DNA of 64,000 nt. Origin: an uncultured Lachnospiraceae bacterium (GTDB taxonomy: Bacteria > Bacillota > Clostridia > Lachnospirales > Lachnospiraceae). The notes beneath the pieces were generated by a model. That model was not told the origin of the DNA. It saw nothing but the letters and a program-made list of their open reading frames with translations, and did no database searches. The DNA is taken from positions 1-64,000 of the forward strand of contig CANRWO010000010.1 in assembly GCA_947643615.1 (NCBI GenBank), given 5' to 3'. Both the position numbers and the translations under genes were made by a program. Positions within the stretch are counted from its first letter, which is position 1. Each line of letters opens with the position of its first letter. Positions 42,626-50,328 of the stretch are shown piece by piece.

Positions 42626-44719
42626 TCAATCGTCCGTATTGTTCTCGGCAACCTTCGCCGCCCTTGCCGCCACTTCCTTCTCCTGCACATCGGAGGGCGC
42701 CTGCTCGTAACGTGCAAACTCATAGGCATATTCGCCCCTGCCGCCGGTCATGGAACGCAGGTCGGTACAGTAGCCATGGAGGCTGCTCATGGGAATATCC
42801 GCCTCGACCACCTGCTTGCCCCCTACAATGGGATTCATGCCAAGGACACGCCCTCTCCTCTTATTCAAGTCACCCATGACATCACCTGTATAGGCGTCGG
42901 GCACCGTGACTTTGATCGACGCGATGGGTTCAAGCAGTATAGGCTTTGCCTCCATAAATCCTTTCTTAAACGCCTGGATAGTAGCCATCTTGAAAGCCTG
43001 CTCCGAGGAATCTACCGGATGATAGGAGCCGTCGTACAGCACTGCTTTCACACCCACTACCGGATAAGCCGCCATAGGGCCTTTGATCACGGATTCCTGC
43101 AACCCCTTCTCCACAGCGGGGAAATAGTTCTTAGGCACAGCGCCTCCTACTACCTCCTGTTCAAACACAAAAGCGGTCTCCAAGTCCTCCGAAGGGGAAA
43201 AGCGCATCTTTACATGCCCGTACTGCCCATGCCCGCCGGACTGTTTCTTGTACTTATACTCCACATCCGATTTGCTCTTTATGGTCTCCCTGTAGGCAAT
43301 CTTCGGCTTAGCCAGCTCTACCTCTACCTTGTATTCGTTCAGCAGCCTGCTGACAATAATCTCCAAATGCTGGTCGCCCATGCCATAGAGCAGCGTCTGC
43401 CTGTTCTCGGCGTCATTCACTACCTTCAGTGTCTGGTCCTCATGGGTCAGCTTCTGCAGGGCCTGTGAGATCTTATCCACATCCCCTTTATTCTTAGGCT
43501 TATACCGCATATATGTATAAGGCGTGGAAATATCAAATTTCCCGTATTTGATGGTGGTCGCCTTAGTGGACAGGCTGTTGCCGGTCCTGGCCGCCGTAAG
43601 CTTTGCCAAAGCGCCGATATCGCCGGCATGCAGCTCCGGGACCTCGATAGGCTTGTTGCCCTGGAGCACATAAATCTTACCCACCTTCTCCTCAATATCA
43701 CGATCTACGTTATAGAGCAGGTCATCCGTCTTCAGCACGCCTGAATTGACCTTGATAAGGGAATATTTACCAATAAACGGGTCAACGATGGTCTTCCAGA
43801 TGTATGCGGACTTGGCCTTGGAAAAATCGTAATCCGCATTGTAAATCTCATTGGTCTTCATATTGATGCCCGCTATCTGCCTGTTCTCAGGACTGGGGAA
43901 ATACTTCACCATATCGTCAAGCAGCGTATAGACACCCTGGCACAAAACATTGGATCCCATTGTCATAGGCACGATACTGCAGTCGCAGACATTGGTGCGC
44001 AGCGCCGCCCTGATCTCCGCCTCGGAGAAACTCTCCCCTCCGAAATACCGCTCCATCATCTCTTCGCTGGTCTCCGCCACGGCTTCCATCAGCGTATCGC
44101 GGCAGATCTGCAGGTTCGCCTTGCTGTACTCAGGCACATCGCAGGGAACCACTTCTTTACCCTGCCAGCGGTTGCCGGATTCCGTGATAACATTGACATA
44201 TCCCACAAACTTCTCGTCCTCACGGATGGGCAGGTTAAAGGGCGCCATCTTCTTGCCGTATAGATTCGTCATATCTTCCACTACCTGGCGGAAGGAGGCG
44301 TTATCCACATCCATATTGGAGACATAGACAATCCTGGGCAGCTTATACTTCTCGCAAAGTTCCCATGCCTTCTGGGTCCCCACCTCAATGCCGGACTTGC
44401 CGTTCACAACAATCACAGCCGCACCTGCCGCACTGACAGCTTCCTCCACTTCGCCAACAAAGTCAAAATAGCCGGGGGCATCAATGACATTGATTTTGTG
44501 GCCTTCCCATTCAATGGGGATCACAGAAGTATTGATGGAGAAATGGCGCTTCTGCTCTTCTTTCCCGTAATCACTTATGGTATTTCCGTCAGTTACCTTC
44601 CCCATCCTGGAAGTGATGCCTGCCAGATAGGCAAAGCTCTCCGCCAGACTTGTCTTACCGCTGCCGCCATGACCTAACAGCACAACATTACGAATCTTGT
44701 CGGTTGTGTAAACTTTCAT
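42626..44719 (-). CDS. EF-G-like translational GTPase paralogue
   Basis: 697 residues with the full EF-G plan: G domain, domain II, and the III-IV-V part with SGGHGQYGHV and RGRVLGMNPI. Compared with canonical EF-G, the P-loop is GHGGSGKTSL rather than AHIDAGKTTT, the switch II motif DTPGHVDF appears as DAPGYFDF so the catalytic His is Tyr, and the NKMD motif is SNMD. This places it among EF-G-2-like paralogues, not the main elongation factor. It may act in recycling or under stress. The start is the ATG before KVYTTDKIRN; its ribosome site (AAAGG, 13 bases away) is weak. Confidence 0.85.
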   Translation of the reverse strand: MKVYTTDKIRNVVLLGHGGSGKTSLAESFAYLAGITSRMGKVTDGNTISDYGKEEQKRHFSINTSVIPIEWEGHKINVIDAPGYFDFVGEVEEAVSAAGAAVIVVNGKSGIEVGTQKAWELCEKYKLPRIVYVSNMDVDNASFRQVVEDMTNLYGKKMAPFNLPIREDEKFVGYVNVITESGNRWQGKEVVPCDVPEYSKANLQICRDTLMEAVAETSEEMMERYFGGESFSEAEIRAALRTNVCDCSIVPMTMGSNVLCQGVYTLLDDMVKYFPSPENRQIAGINMKTNEIYNADYDFSKAKSAYIWKTIVDPFIGKYSLIKVNSGVLKTDDLLYNVDRDIEEKVGKIYVLQGNKPIEVPELHAGDIGALAKLTAARTGNSLSTKATTIKYGKFDISTPYTYMRYKPKNKGDVDKISQALQKLTHEDQTLKVVNDAENRQTLLYGMGDQHLEIIVSRLLNEYKVEVELAKPKIAYRETIKSKSDVEYKYKKQSGGHGQYGHVKMRFSPSEDLETAFVFEQEVVGGAVPKNYFPAVEKGLQESVIKGPMAAYPVVGVKAVLYDGSYHPVDSSEQAFKMATIQAFKKGFMEAKPILLEPIASIKVTVPDAYTGDVMGDLNKRRGRVLGMNPIVGGKQVVEADIPMSSLHGYCTDLRSMTGGRGEYAYEFARYEQAPSDVQEKEVAARAAKVAENNTDD

Positions 44720-44762
44720 ACTCAAAAACCATACCTTTCCGCAGCCTGCGAATCCGGGTCGC

Positions 44763-44825
44763 AGGCACAAATTTGTGTGCAAATGCTCTTTTTCATACTA
44801 CTCGCATCTGCCCGCTTAAGCGGGC
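44763..44825 (-). other. Leader of the EF-G-like gene with palindromes
   Basis: Contains GCACACAAATTTGTGCC, a near-palindrome that recurs before the M18 peptidase gene (50276-50291), and the perfect palindrome TGCCCGCTTAAGCGGGCA. Farther upstream, two versions of GGCACTCCAxTCAGxATG lie about 40 bp apart. No open frame of note exists between the EF-G-like gene and the tRNA. Confidence 0.45.
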
Positions 44826-45116
44826 ACTCCACTCAGGATGTAAAACGCCTGGGCAGGCACTCCAATCAGAATGATGACAAGCATCGGAACTATAAATTTT
44901 TCCGCAGCCATGAAAGATCTGCATTTTGCTATGGAGCCGCGAAATTCGGCTTCCGGGTTTTCCCTATTTGCAGCATAATGTTACAAATTTGGATGTTTTG
45001 CCAGCTAAAATTTCTGACTTCAAACCCCCATGAGATTATTTTACTAAATATTTTCGCATTTTACAATAGAAAATTGTCTAAACTTTACATACATTTTGCC
45101 ACAGTGTTACCTGCAC

Positions 45117-45169
45117 AAGAAAAAAAGGTGTGAAATCCTTTCTTAAACAACAAAGGATTCCGCACCTTT
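45117..45169 (-). terminator. Terminator of the tRNA-Val transcript
   Basis: AAAGGTGCGGAATCCTTT pairs with AAAGGATTTCACACCTTT around ten bases, followed by seven T's on the minus strand. Two internal mismatches. Confidence 0.85.
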
Positions 45170-45175
45170 CCGAAG

Positions 45176-45249
45176 TGGAAGCAATGGGGCTCGAACCCAT
45201 GGCCTTTCGCGTGTGAGGCGAACGCTCATCCCAGCTGAGCTATGCTTCC
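45176..45249 (-). tRNA. tRNA-Val (anticodon CAC)
   Basis: A 74-nt cloverleaf including discriminator A: acceptor GGAAGCA/TGCTTCC, D arm GCTC/GAGC, anticodon arm TTCGC-CTCACAC-GCGAA, T arm ATGGG-TTCGAGC-CCCAT. The CAC anticodon reads GUG. CCA is not encoded. A promoter (TTGCAT, 16 bp, TATAAT) precedes it and a strong terminator follows. Confidence 0.96.
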
Positions 45250-45258
45250 GTGACTATT

Positions 45259-45286
45259 ATTATAACACGACGAGGTAAAAATGCAA
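45259..45286 (-). promoter_or_regulatory. tRNA-Val promoter
   Basis: TTGCAT, 16-bp spacer and consensus TATAAT, ten bases before the mature 5' end. Confidence 0.65.
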
Positions 45287-45380
45287 TAATCTTTACCTGA
45301 ATTTTTCTGATTTTCTTTCTATTTCTTTCATTTTCTTACATTGAACCAATTTTGCAGCAATCTGCAGATTTTGCGTTAAA

Positions 45381-45530
45381 CTGCTGATATTGATTTTACT
45401 CTAATCTGCTGGTATTGATTCTGCATTAATCTGCTGATATTGATTTTACTCTAATCTGCTGGTATCCATTCTGCGTTAATCTGCCGATATTGATTTTACT
45501 CTAATCTGCTGATACTGATTCTGCGTTAAT
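45381..45530. repeat. Three tandem 50-bp units, each of two 25-bp halves
   Basis: Units start CTGC(T/C)GATATTGATTTTACT and differ at only a few positions; each consists of two related 25-mers (CTGCTGATATTGATTTTACT... and CTGCTGGTATTGATTCTGCA...). A degenerate half-unit precedes at ~45356-45380. No spacers, so not a CRISPR. It ends 18 bp before the tyrA -35 box. The flanking 45287-45355 is AT-rich with nothing recognisable. Confidence 0.92.
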
Positions 45531-45547
45531 CTAATCTGATGATGCCC

Positions 45548-45576
45548 TTGATTTTCGCACGTTAAAGTGGTATAGT
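45548..45576 (+). promoter_or_regulatory. tyrA promoter
   Basis: TTGATT, 17-bp spacer, TATAGT, about 24 bases before the start codon, so the leader is very short. Confidence 0.65.
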
Positions 45577-45599
45577 GTAGCAATATGGAGGTAATTACT

Positions 45600-46700
45600 A
45601 TGTCCCAGCTTACTTGTGGTTTTATCGGCCTTGGGTTGATCGGCGGGTCAATTGCCAGGGCCTTGAAAAATTCCGTCCCCGGAATCAGAATCGTCGCCTA
45701 TGACTTAAACGGCCAGTCGCTGAAGCTGGCCCGGGAACAGCATATAGCAGATGTGGCGGCAGACAGGATCGACCATCGCTTCTCCTGCTGTGATTATATA
45801 TTCTTATGCGCCCCCGTCCAGAAAAACGACGCCAACCTGGCCGCAGTGAAGGAAATCATGTCACCGGACTGCCTTTTAACGGATGTAGGGAGCGTTAAAG
45901 CTGCCATACACGCCGCTGTCCGGGATGCCGGGCTGGAGCACTGCTTCATCGGCGGGCATCCCATGGCAGGCAGCGAACGCACCGGATTTGCCAACTCCAA
46001 GGCTTCCCTCCTGGAAAATATTTACTACATTCTGACCCCCACCGACAAAGTATCTCCCGAGAAGCTTGGAAATTTCCGCAGCCTGGTAGCAGGCATGGGC
46101 GCCATTCCCCTGGTTATGGACTGCCGCCGGCACGATTATGTCACTGCCGCCGTCAGCCATCTTCCCCATGTGATAGCCTCTTCCCTGGTCAACCTGGTAC
46201 ACGACAGCGATTCCGGGGAGGGACTCATGAAAATGGTTGCGGCAGGCGGCTTTAAGGATATCACCAGGATCGCCTCTTCCTCCACGGTGATGTGGCAGCA
46301 AATCTGTCTCACCAATACGGAAAATATTTCACGGCTTCTGGGGGATTATATTGATGCCCTCACCGACATCAGGGAAACATTGGACAATAAAGACAAAGAA
46401 GGTTTGTACGATTTCTTTGAAAGAGCCCGCATGTACCGGGATTCATTCATCAGCGCTTCCAGCGGGCCCATCAAGCGCTCCTTCAGCGCTAATGTGGATA
46501 TTGCCGACAAAGCAGGCGCCCTTGCCCGGATCGCCACACTGCTGTCGGAGCGCAATATCAGCATCAAAAATATCGGCATCACCCATAACCGGGAAACCGA
46601 AGACGGCGTGCTGCAGTTGGAATTTTACGAAGAAGCTGCCCTGCAGGAAGCGGTTACGCTTCTGGAGTCGGAGGGGTATTCGCCCCACATTCGGATGTGA
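45600..46700 (+). CDS. tyrA: Prephenate dehydrogenase with ACT domain
   Basis: 366 residues; the ATG follows GGAGG by eight bases. NAD-binding GFIGLGLIGGSIARAL, LCAPVQ, LLTDVGSVK, FIGGHPMAGSERTGF (catalytic and substrate-binding His region) and SHLPHVIAS are typical of TyrA. Residues ~290-366 form an ACT domain (IADKAGALARIATLLSERNI), which usually gives tyrosine feedback inhibition. Monofunctional. Its 3' end overlaps the convergent VanZ-like gene by 47 bp. Confidence 0.95.
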   Translation: MSQLTCGFIGLGLIGGSIARALKNSVPGIRIVAYDLNGQSLKLAREQHIADVAADRIDHRFSCCDYIFLCAPVQKNDANLAAVKEIMSPDCLLTDVGSVKAAIHAAVRDAGLEHCFIGGHPMAGSERTGFANSKASLLENIYYILTPTDKVSPEKLGNFRSLVAGMGAIPLVMDCRRHDYVTAAVSHLPHVIASSLVNLVHDSDSGEGLMKMVAAGGFKDITRIASSSTVMWQQICLTNTENISRLLGDYIDALTDIRETLDNKDKEGLYDFFERARMYRDSFISASSGPIKRSFSANVDIADKAGALARIATLLSERNISIKNIGITHNRETEDGVLQLEFYEEAALQEAVTLLESEGYSPHIRM

Positions 46701-47202
46701 TTCGCCGGCGGCGCCGCAAAAGGATCTTACCGGCCAAAATGCAGAAAAGCATGCCCGCGGCTCCGCCCAGGGTGTCCAGGCAGACATCCCTTAAGTTCCC
46801 GTCCCGTCCCGGCACGAACAGCTGGTGAAACTCGTCCGCAGCCGCCGACACCGCCACCCAGGCTACCGTCAACAAATACAGAGCCTTCCCCCGCTTCACC
46901 CATTGGCTCCAGAGCACATAGACAAGGACCCCCATACAGGCGTATTCGGTAAAATGCGCCATTTTTCTGATAGGATGCTCTAAATACTCTGCCCATTGCT
47001 CCTTCCTCTCCAGGCTCCACTGCCTGCCGGACAGCGAACTGATTACTTCCACACATTTTTCAGAAACCGCCCTGCTCAGAGAACCCGACTCATCCGCATC
47101 CTGGGCCGAAAAGCGGAAAATAAGCCCGTACAGGAGCGCCAGCATGATCCCGGCGCCCACCGAAACCATTACTCGCTTACTGATTTTTCTTGACGTCTTC
47201 AA
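46654..47202 (-). CDS. VanZ-like membrane protein
   Basis: 182 residues with a TTG start assumed (GAGG 12 bases upstream); an ATG 11 codons later is an alternative. VanZ-type features: N-terminal helix ending FRFSAQDADESGSLS, then IRKMAHFTEYACMGVLVY, a central helix, and DEFHQLFVPGRDGNLRDVCLDTLG, the family's conserved block. Four membrane segments. VanZ proteins affect glycopeptide sensitivity in some contexts, but most have no known role. Overlaps the PilZ gene by 26 bp with the TTG start. Confidence 0.88.
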   Translation of the reverse strand: MKTSRKISKRVMVSVGAGIMLALLYGLIFRFSAQDADESGSLSRAVSEKCVEVISSLSGRQWSLERKEQWAEYLEHPIRKMAHFTEYACMGVLVYVLWSQWVKRGKALYLLTVAWVAVSAAADEFHQLFVPGRDGNLRDVCLDTLGGAAGMLFCILAGKILLRRRRRITSECGANTPPTPEA

Positions 47203-47518
47203 TGGTCTGATATACCTCGATCCTGGCAGATTCCGAATCCGGCATCCCTACGAATATTGCTCCATAGGAATAACACTCTTCCTTTAATTCGATACGCACA
47301 ATGCGAAGGATTGCATGAATGACCTCCTTAGTCCAGATTGTCAGGAAAGATTCATATACCTCTCCCACCTGAAGCTGTTCCTCACACACAAAGCCAATCC
47401 CGCTTTTCGATACATCCGTGATCTCAATGGACACCTGCTGATCTTTGCCGTCATCCAATCTCTTTATAACAAGCCTAGACTGCATGCTTGTCCTTTTGTT
47501 TTTTCTTCTCTCCACCAT
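47177..47518 (-). CDS. PilZ-domain c-di-GMP-binding protein
   Basis: 113 residues, essentially one PilZ domain. The N-terminal RKNKR is the RxxxR motif and DVSKSGIGF is the [D/N]xSxxG motif, so c-di-GMP binding residues are intact. No second domain, so it is probably an adaptor. AGGGG lies upstream of the ATG. It reads into the VanZ-like gene; no functional link is evident. Confidence 0.85.
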   Translation of the reverse strand: MVERRKNKRTSMQSRLVIKRLDDGKDQQVSIEITDVSKSGIGFVCEEQLQVGEVYESFLTIWTKEVIHAILRIVRIELKEECYSYGAIFVGMPDSESARIEVYQTIEDVKKNQ

Positions 47519-47592
47519 ACGTATACCCCTGCCTTTCCCGCATGAGCCTTTCCCCTGCGGAAACAGGCCCAAATACGTAAACCCCTTTTATT

Positions 47593-48624
47593 CTATTGAA
47601 TGAGCATCGCATCCCCAAAACTGAAGAACCGATACCTCTCCCTCACCGCTTCCTGATATGCCTGCAATACTTTTTCCCTTCCGGCAAGCGCCGACACCAG
47701 CATTACCAGCGTGGATTCCGGCAAATGGAAATTGGTGACCAATGCATCCAGCACTTTAAAATGATATCCGGGATAAATAAAAATCTGCGTGTTCCCGCTC
47801 CCCTCGCGCACCCTGCCGTTTTCATCCGCAGCGCTCTCAATGGTGCGGCAGCTGGTAGTGCCCACACAGACCACCCTGCCGCCGGCATCCTTTACCCCAT
47901 TAATGATATCGGCAGCTTTCTCCGATACCTGATAGTACTCGGTATGCATATGATGTTCCAATATCTTTTCTTCCTTCACCGGGCGGAACGTCCCAAGCCC
48001 TACATGCAGGGTCACATATGCGGTCTTGACACCCTTTTCCTCAATTCGCTGCAGCAGCTCCTCTGTAAAATGCAGTCCCGCCGTGGGCGCTGCAGCGGAG
48101 CCTTCATACCTTGCATAGACTGTCTGGTAACGGTTCCTATCCTGAAGCTTGTGAGTGATATAGGGGGGAAGGGGCATTTCTCCCAGCTTGTCCAGCGTTT
48201 CCTCAAATATGCCTTCATACTCGAAGCGGATCAGACGGTTACCTTCTTCCACCGTCTCCAAAACCTCTGCTTTCAGCAGGCCCCCGCCGAACGACAGCCT
48301 TGTGCCGGGGCGGCACTTTTTCCCGGGTTTCACCAGAGTCTCCCAAATATCGCCCTGCCGCCGCTTTAGCAGCAGGACTTCCACACGGGCCCCTGTTCCC
48401 TCCCGCTCTCCCAACAGCCTCGCGGGGATCACCTTGGTATCGTTCAGCACCAGGCAGTCCCCCGGCGCCAGATAGTCTACGATTTCCCGGAACACATGAT
48501 GGGACACATCCCCCGATTCCCTGTCCAACACCAAAAGCCTTGATGCCGAGCGATCCTCCAAGGGATCCTGGGCGATCAGCTCCGGGGGCAGGTCAAAATA
48601 AAAATCCGATTTCCTTAATTCCAT
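47593..48624 (-). CDS. queA: S-adenosylmethionine:tRNA ribosyltransferase-isomerase
   Basis: 343 residues; GGAGAAAG precedes the chosen [69 protein letters not shown] and [16 protein letters not shown] are all hallmark QueA blocks. It converts preQ1 to epoxyqueuosine in tRNA. Full length. Confidence 0.97.
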   Translation of the reverse strand: MELRKSDFYFDLPPELIAQDPLEDRSASRLLVLDRESGDVSHHVFREIVDYLAPGDCLVLNDTKVIPARLLGEREGTGARVEVLLLKRRQGDIWETLVKPGKKCRPGTRLSFGGGLLKAEVLETVEEGNRLIRFEYEGIFEETLDKLGEMPLPPYITHKLQDRNRYQTVYARYEGSAAAPTAGLHFTEELLQRIEEKGVKTAYVTLHVGLGTFRPVKEEKILEHHMHTEYYQVSEKAADIINGVKDAGGRVVCVGTTSCRTIESAADENGRVREGSGNTQIFIYPGYHFKVLDALVTNFHLPESTLVMLVSALAGREKVLQAYQEAVRERYRFFSFGDAMLIQ

Positions 48625-48748
48625 ATGCAACGCTTTCTCCAAAACCTGGTTTACCCGCCGGGCATGCCCGGCGCAGGGTTTTCTCTATTACACGTACACA
48701 ATCCGTCATACATGCCCGGCGGAGGCAGTCCCGACGGAATGGCCTGTC

Positions 48749-50191
48749 TTACATGGAAGCCTCTTCCACAAACGCCTTATAGCCTCTGTATGCCTCATAA
48801 ACGTCCGCCTTGCTGGTAGCCTCCCAGGGAGCGTGCATGTTCAGTACCGCCACGCCGCTGTCCACCACATTCATGCCATACAGCGCCAGGATGTATGCGA
48901 TGGTACCGCCGCCGCCCAAATCCACCTTGCCCAATTCCGCGGTCTGGAAGTTCACCTTTTTATCCGCCATGACTTTGCGCAGATGAGCCAGGTACTCCGC
49001 ATTGGCGTCATTGGAGCCGCTCTTCCCTCTGGCGCCCATAAATTTATTGAACACCATGCCGCCGCCCAGATAGGCTACATTTTTCTTGTCAAAGCAGGAG
49101 GCAAAGGAAGGGTCATAGGCGCTGCTCACATCGGAGGAAAGCATGCAGCTGCGGGCCAGGCATCTCCGCAGGTTCAATTCACTGTACTCCCCGCAAAGCG
49201 CCATCACCTCCGCCACCGCATTCTCAAAAAATTTAGACTGCATACCGGTTGCCCCTACGGAACCAATCTCTTCCTTGTCCACCAGGATACAGCAGGCGGT
49301 CCTGGCAGAATCCTTCACATCCAGCATGGCCCTCATGGAAGTAAAGGCACAAACCCTGTCATCCTGGCCATATGCCAGGATCATGCTGCGGTCAAAGCCT
49401 GCTTCACGGGCCCTGCCTGCAGGAACCACTTCCAGCTCGGCGGAGATAAAGTCCTCCTCCTCTATTCCGTAACTGTCCCGCAATATCTCCAGGACACCGG
49501 CCTTGACTGCTTCCTTGGCATGTTCCTTGTCAGTTTCTTTCTCATGCTCCTTGTCTTTTCCCTTCTCCGCTTTCTTGTCAAAGACCAGAGGTTTATTGCC
49601 GATAATAATATCCAAAGCTTCCCCTTCGATCACCTTGGATGCCTTTTTCTCCAGCTGCTCCTGGGAAAGATGTACCAGCAGATCGGATATAAAGAAAACA
49701 GGATCTTCCTCATTCTCACCGATGTTCAATTCCACGGTGGTTCCGTCCTTCTTCACCACCACTCCGTGAATGGCAAGGGGAATGGTAACCCACTGATACT
49801 TCTTCACCCCGCCGTAGTAATGGGTGTCCAGGAAAGCAAAACCGCCCTCCTCATAAAGGGGGTTCTGCTTGATATCCAGCCTCGGGCTGTCGATATGGGC
49901 GCCTAAAATATTCATGCCCTCCGCCATGGGCCTGTCGCCGATACGGAACATGGCAATTGATTTATTCATGCATACACTATATACCTTATCGCCCCTGTAG
50001 AGCTTTTCCCCATTTTTAATGACGCTCTCCAGTTCCCTGTAGCCTTCCCCCTCGATGGTATTCACAATGGTATCGATGCACTCCCGTTCCGTCTTGCCGT
50101 TATCCAGGAAATCCCTGTACTCCAGGTTCAGGCTCTCCAGTTTCTTCAAATGTTTCGCGTCAAAGGTTTCCCATACATTTTTCTTATCCAT
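48749..50191 (-). CDS. M18-family aminopeptidase
   Basis: 480 residues; GGAGG before the ATG. Metal-ligand blocks GAHIDSPRLD, DKEEIGSVGATGM, CMLSSDVSSAYDP and the late NMHAPWEATSKAD are present, as in aspartyl aminopeptidase-type zinc peptidases. A Lys/Glu-rich insert (KKAEKGKDKEHEKETDKEHA) near residue 225 is unusual and probably a surface loop. Cytoplasmic. Confidence 0.93.
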   Translation of the reverse strand: MDKKNVWETFDAKHLKKLESLNLEYRDFLDNGKTERECIDTIVNTIEGEGYRELESVIKNGEKLYRGDKVYSVCMNKSIAMFRIGDRPMAEGMNILGAHIDSPRLDIKQNPLYEEGGFAFLDTHYYGGVKKYQWVTIPLAIHGVVVKKDGTTVELNIGENEEDPVFFISDLLVHLSQEQLEKKASKVIEGEALDIIIGNKPLVFDKKAEKGKDKEHEKETDKEHAKEAVKAGVLEILRDSYGIEEEDFISAELEVVPAGRAREAGFDRSMILAYGQDDRVCAFTSMRAMLDVKDSARTACCILVDKEEIGSVGATGMQSKFFENAVAEVMALCGEYSELNLRRCLARSCMLSSDVSSAYDPSFASCFDKKNVAYLGGGMVFNKFMGARGKSGSNDANAEYLAHLRKVMADKKVNFQTAELGKVDLGGGGTIAYILALYGMNVVDSGVAVLNMHAPWEATSKADVYEAYRGYKAFVEEASM

Positions 50192-50328
50192 CTTAATCCT
50201 CCATATCGGAGCGTTTTGCACAGGCACGTGAGCCGAATGTCCGATTCGGCCCTGTGATTCAAATTTGTGGCTCCGGCACAAATTTGTGTGCGAAAGTAAC
50301 TCCCGTTTATATATACTTTACGCCACGG

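Noticed and set aside
45381..45530. CRISPR array
   Set aside because: The repeats are directly contiguous with no variable spacers, only three 50-bp units exist, and no cas genes are nearby.
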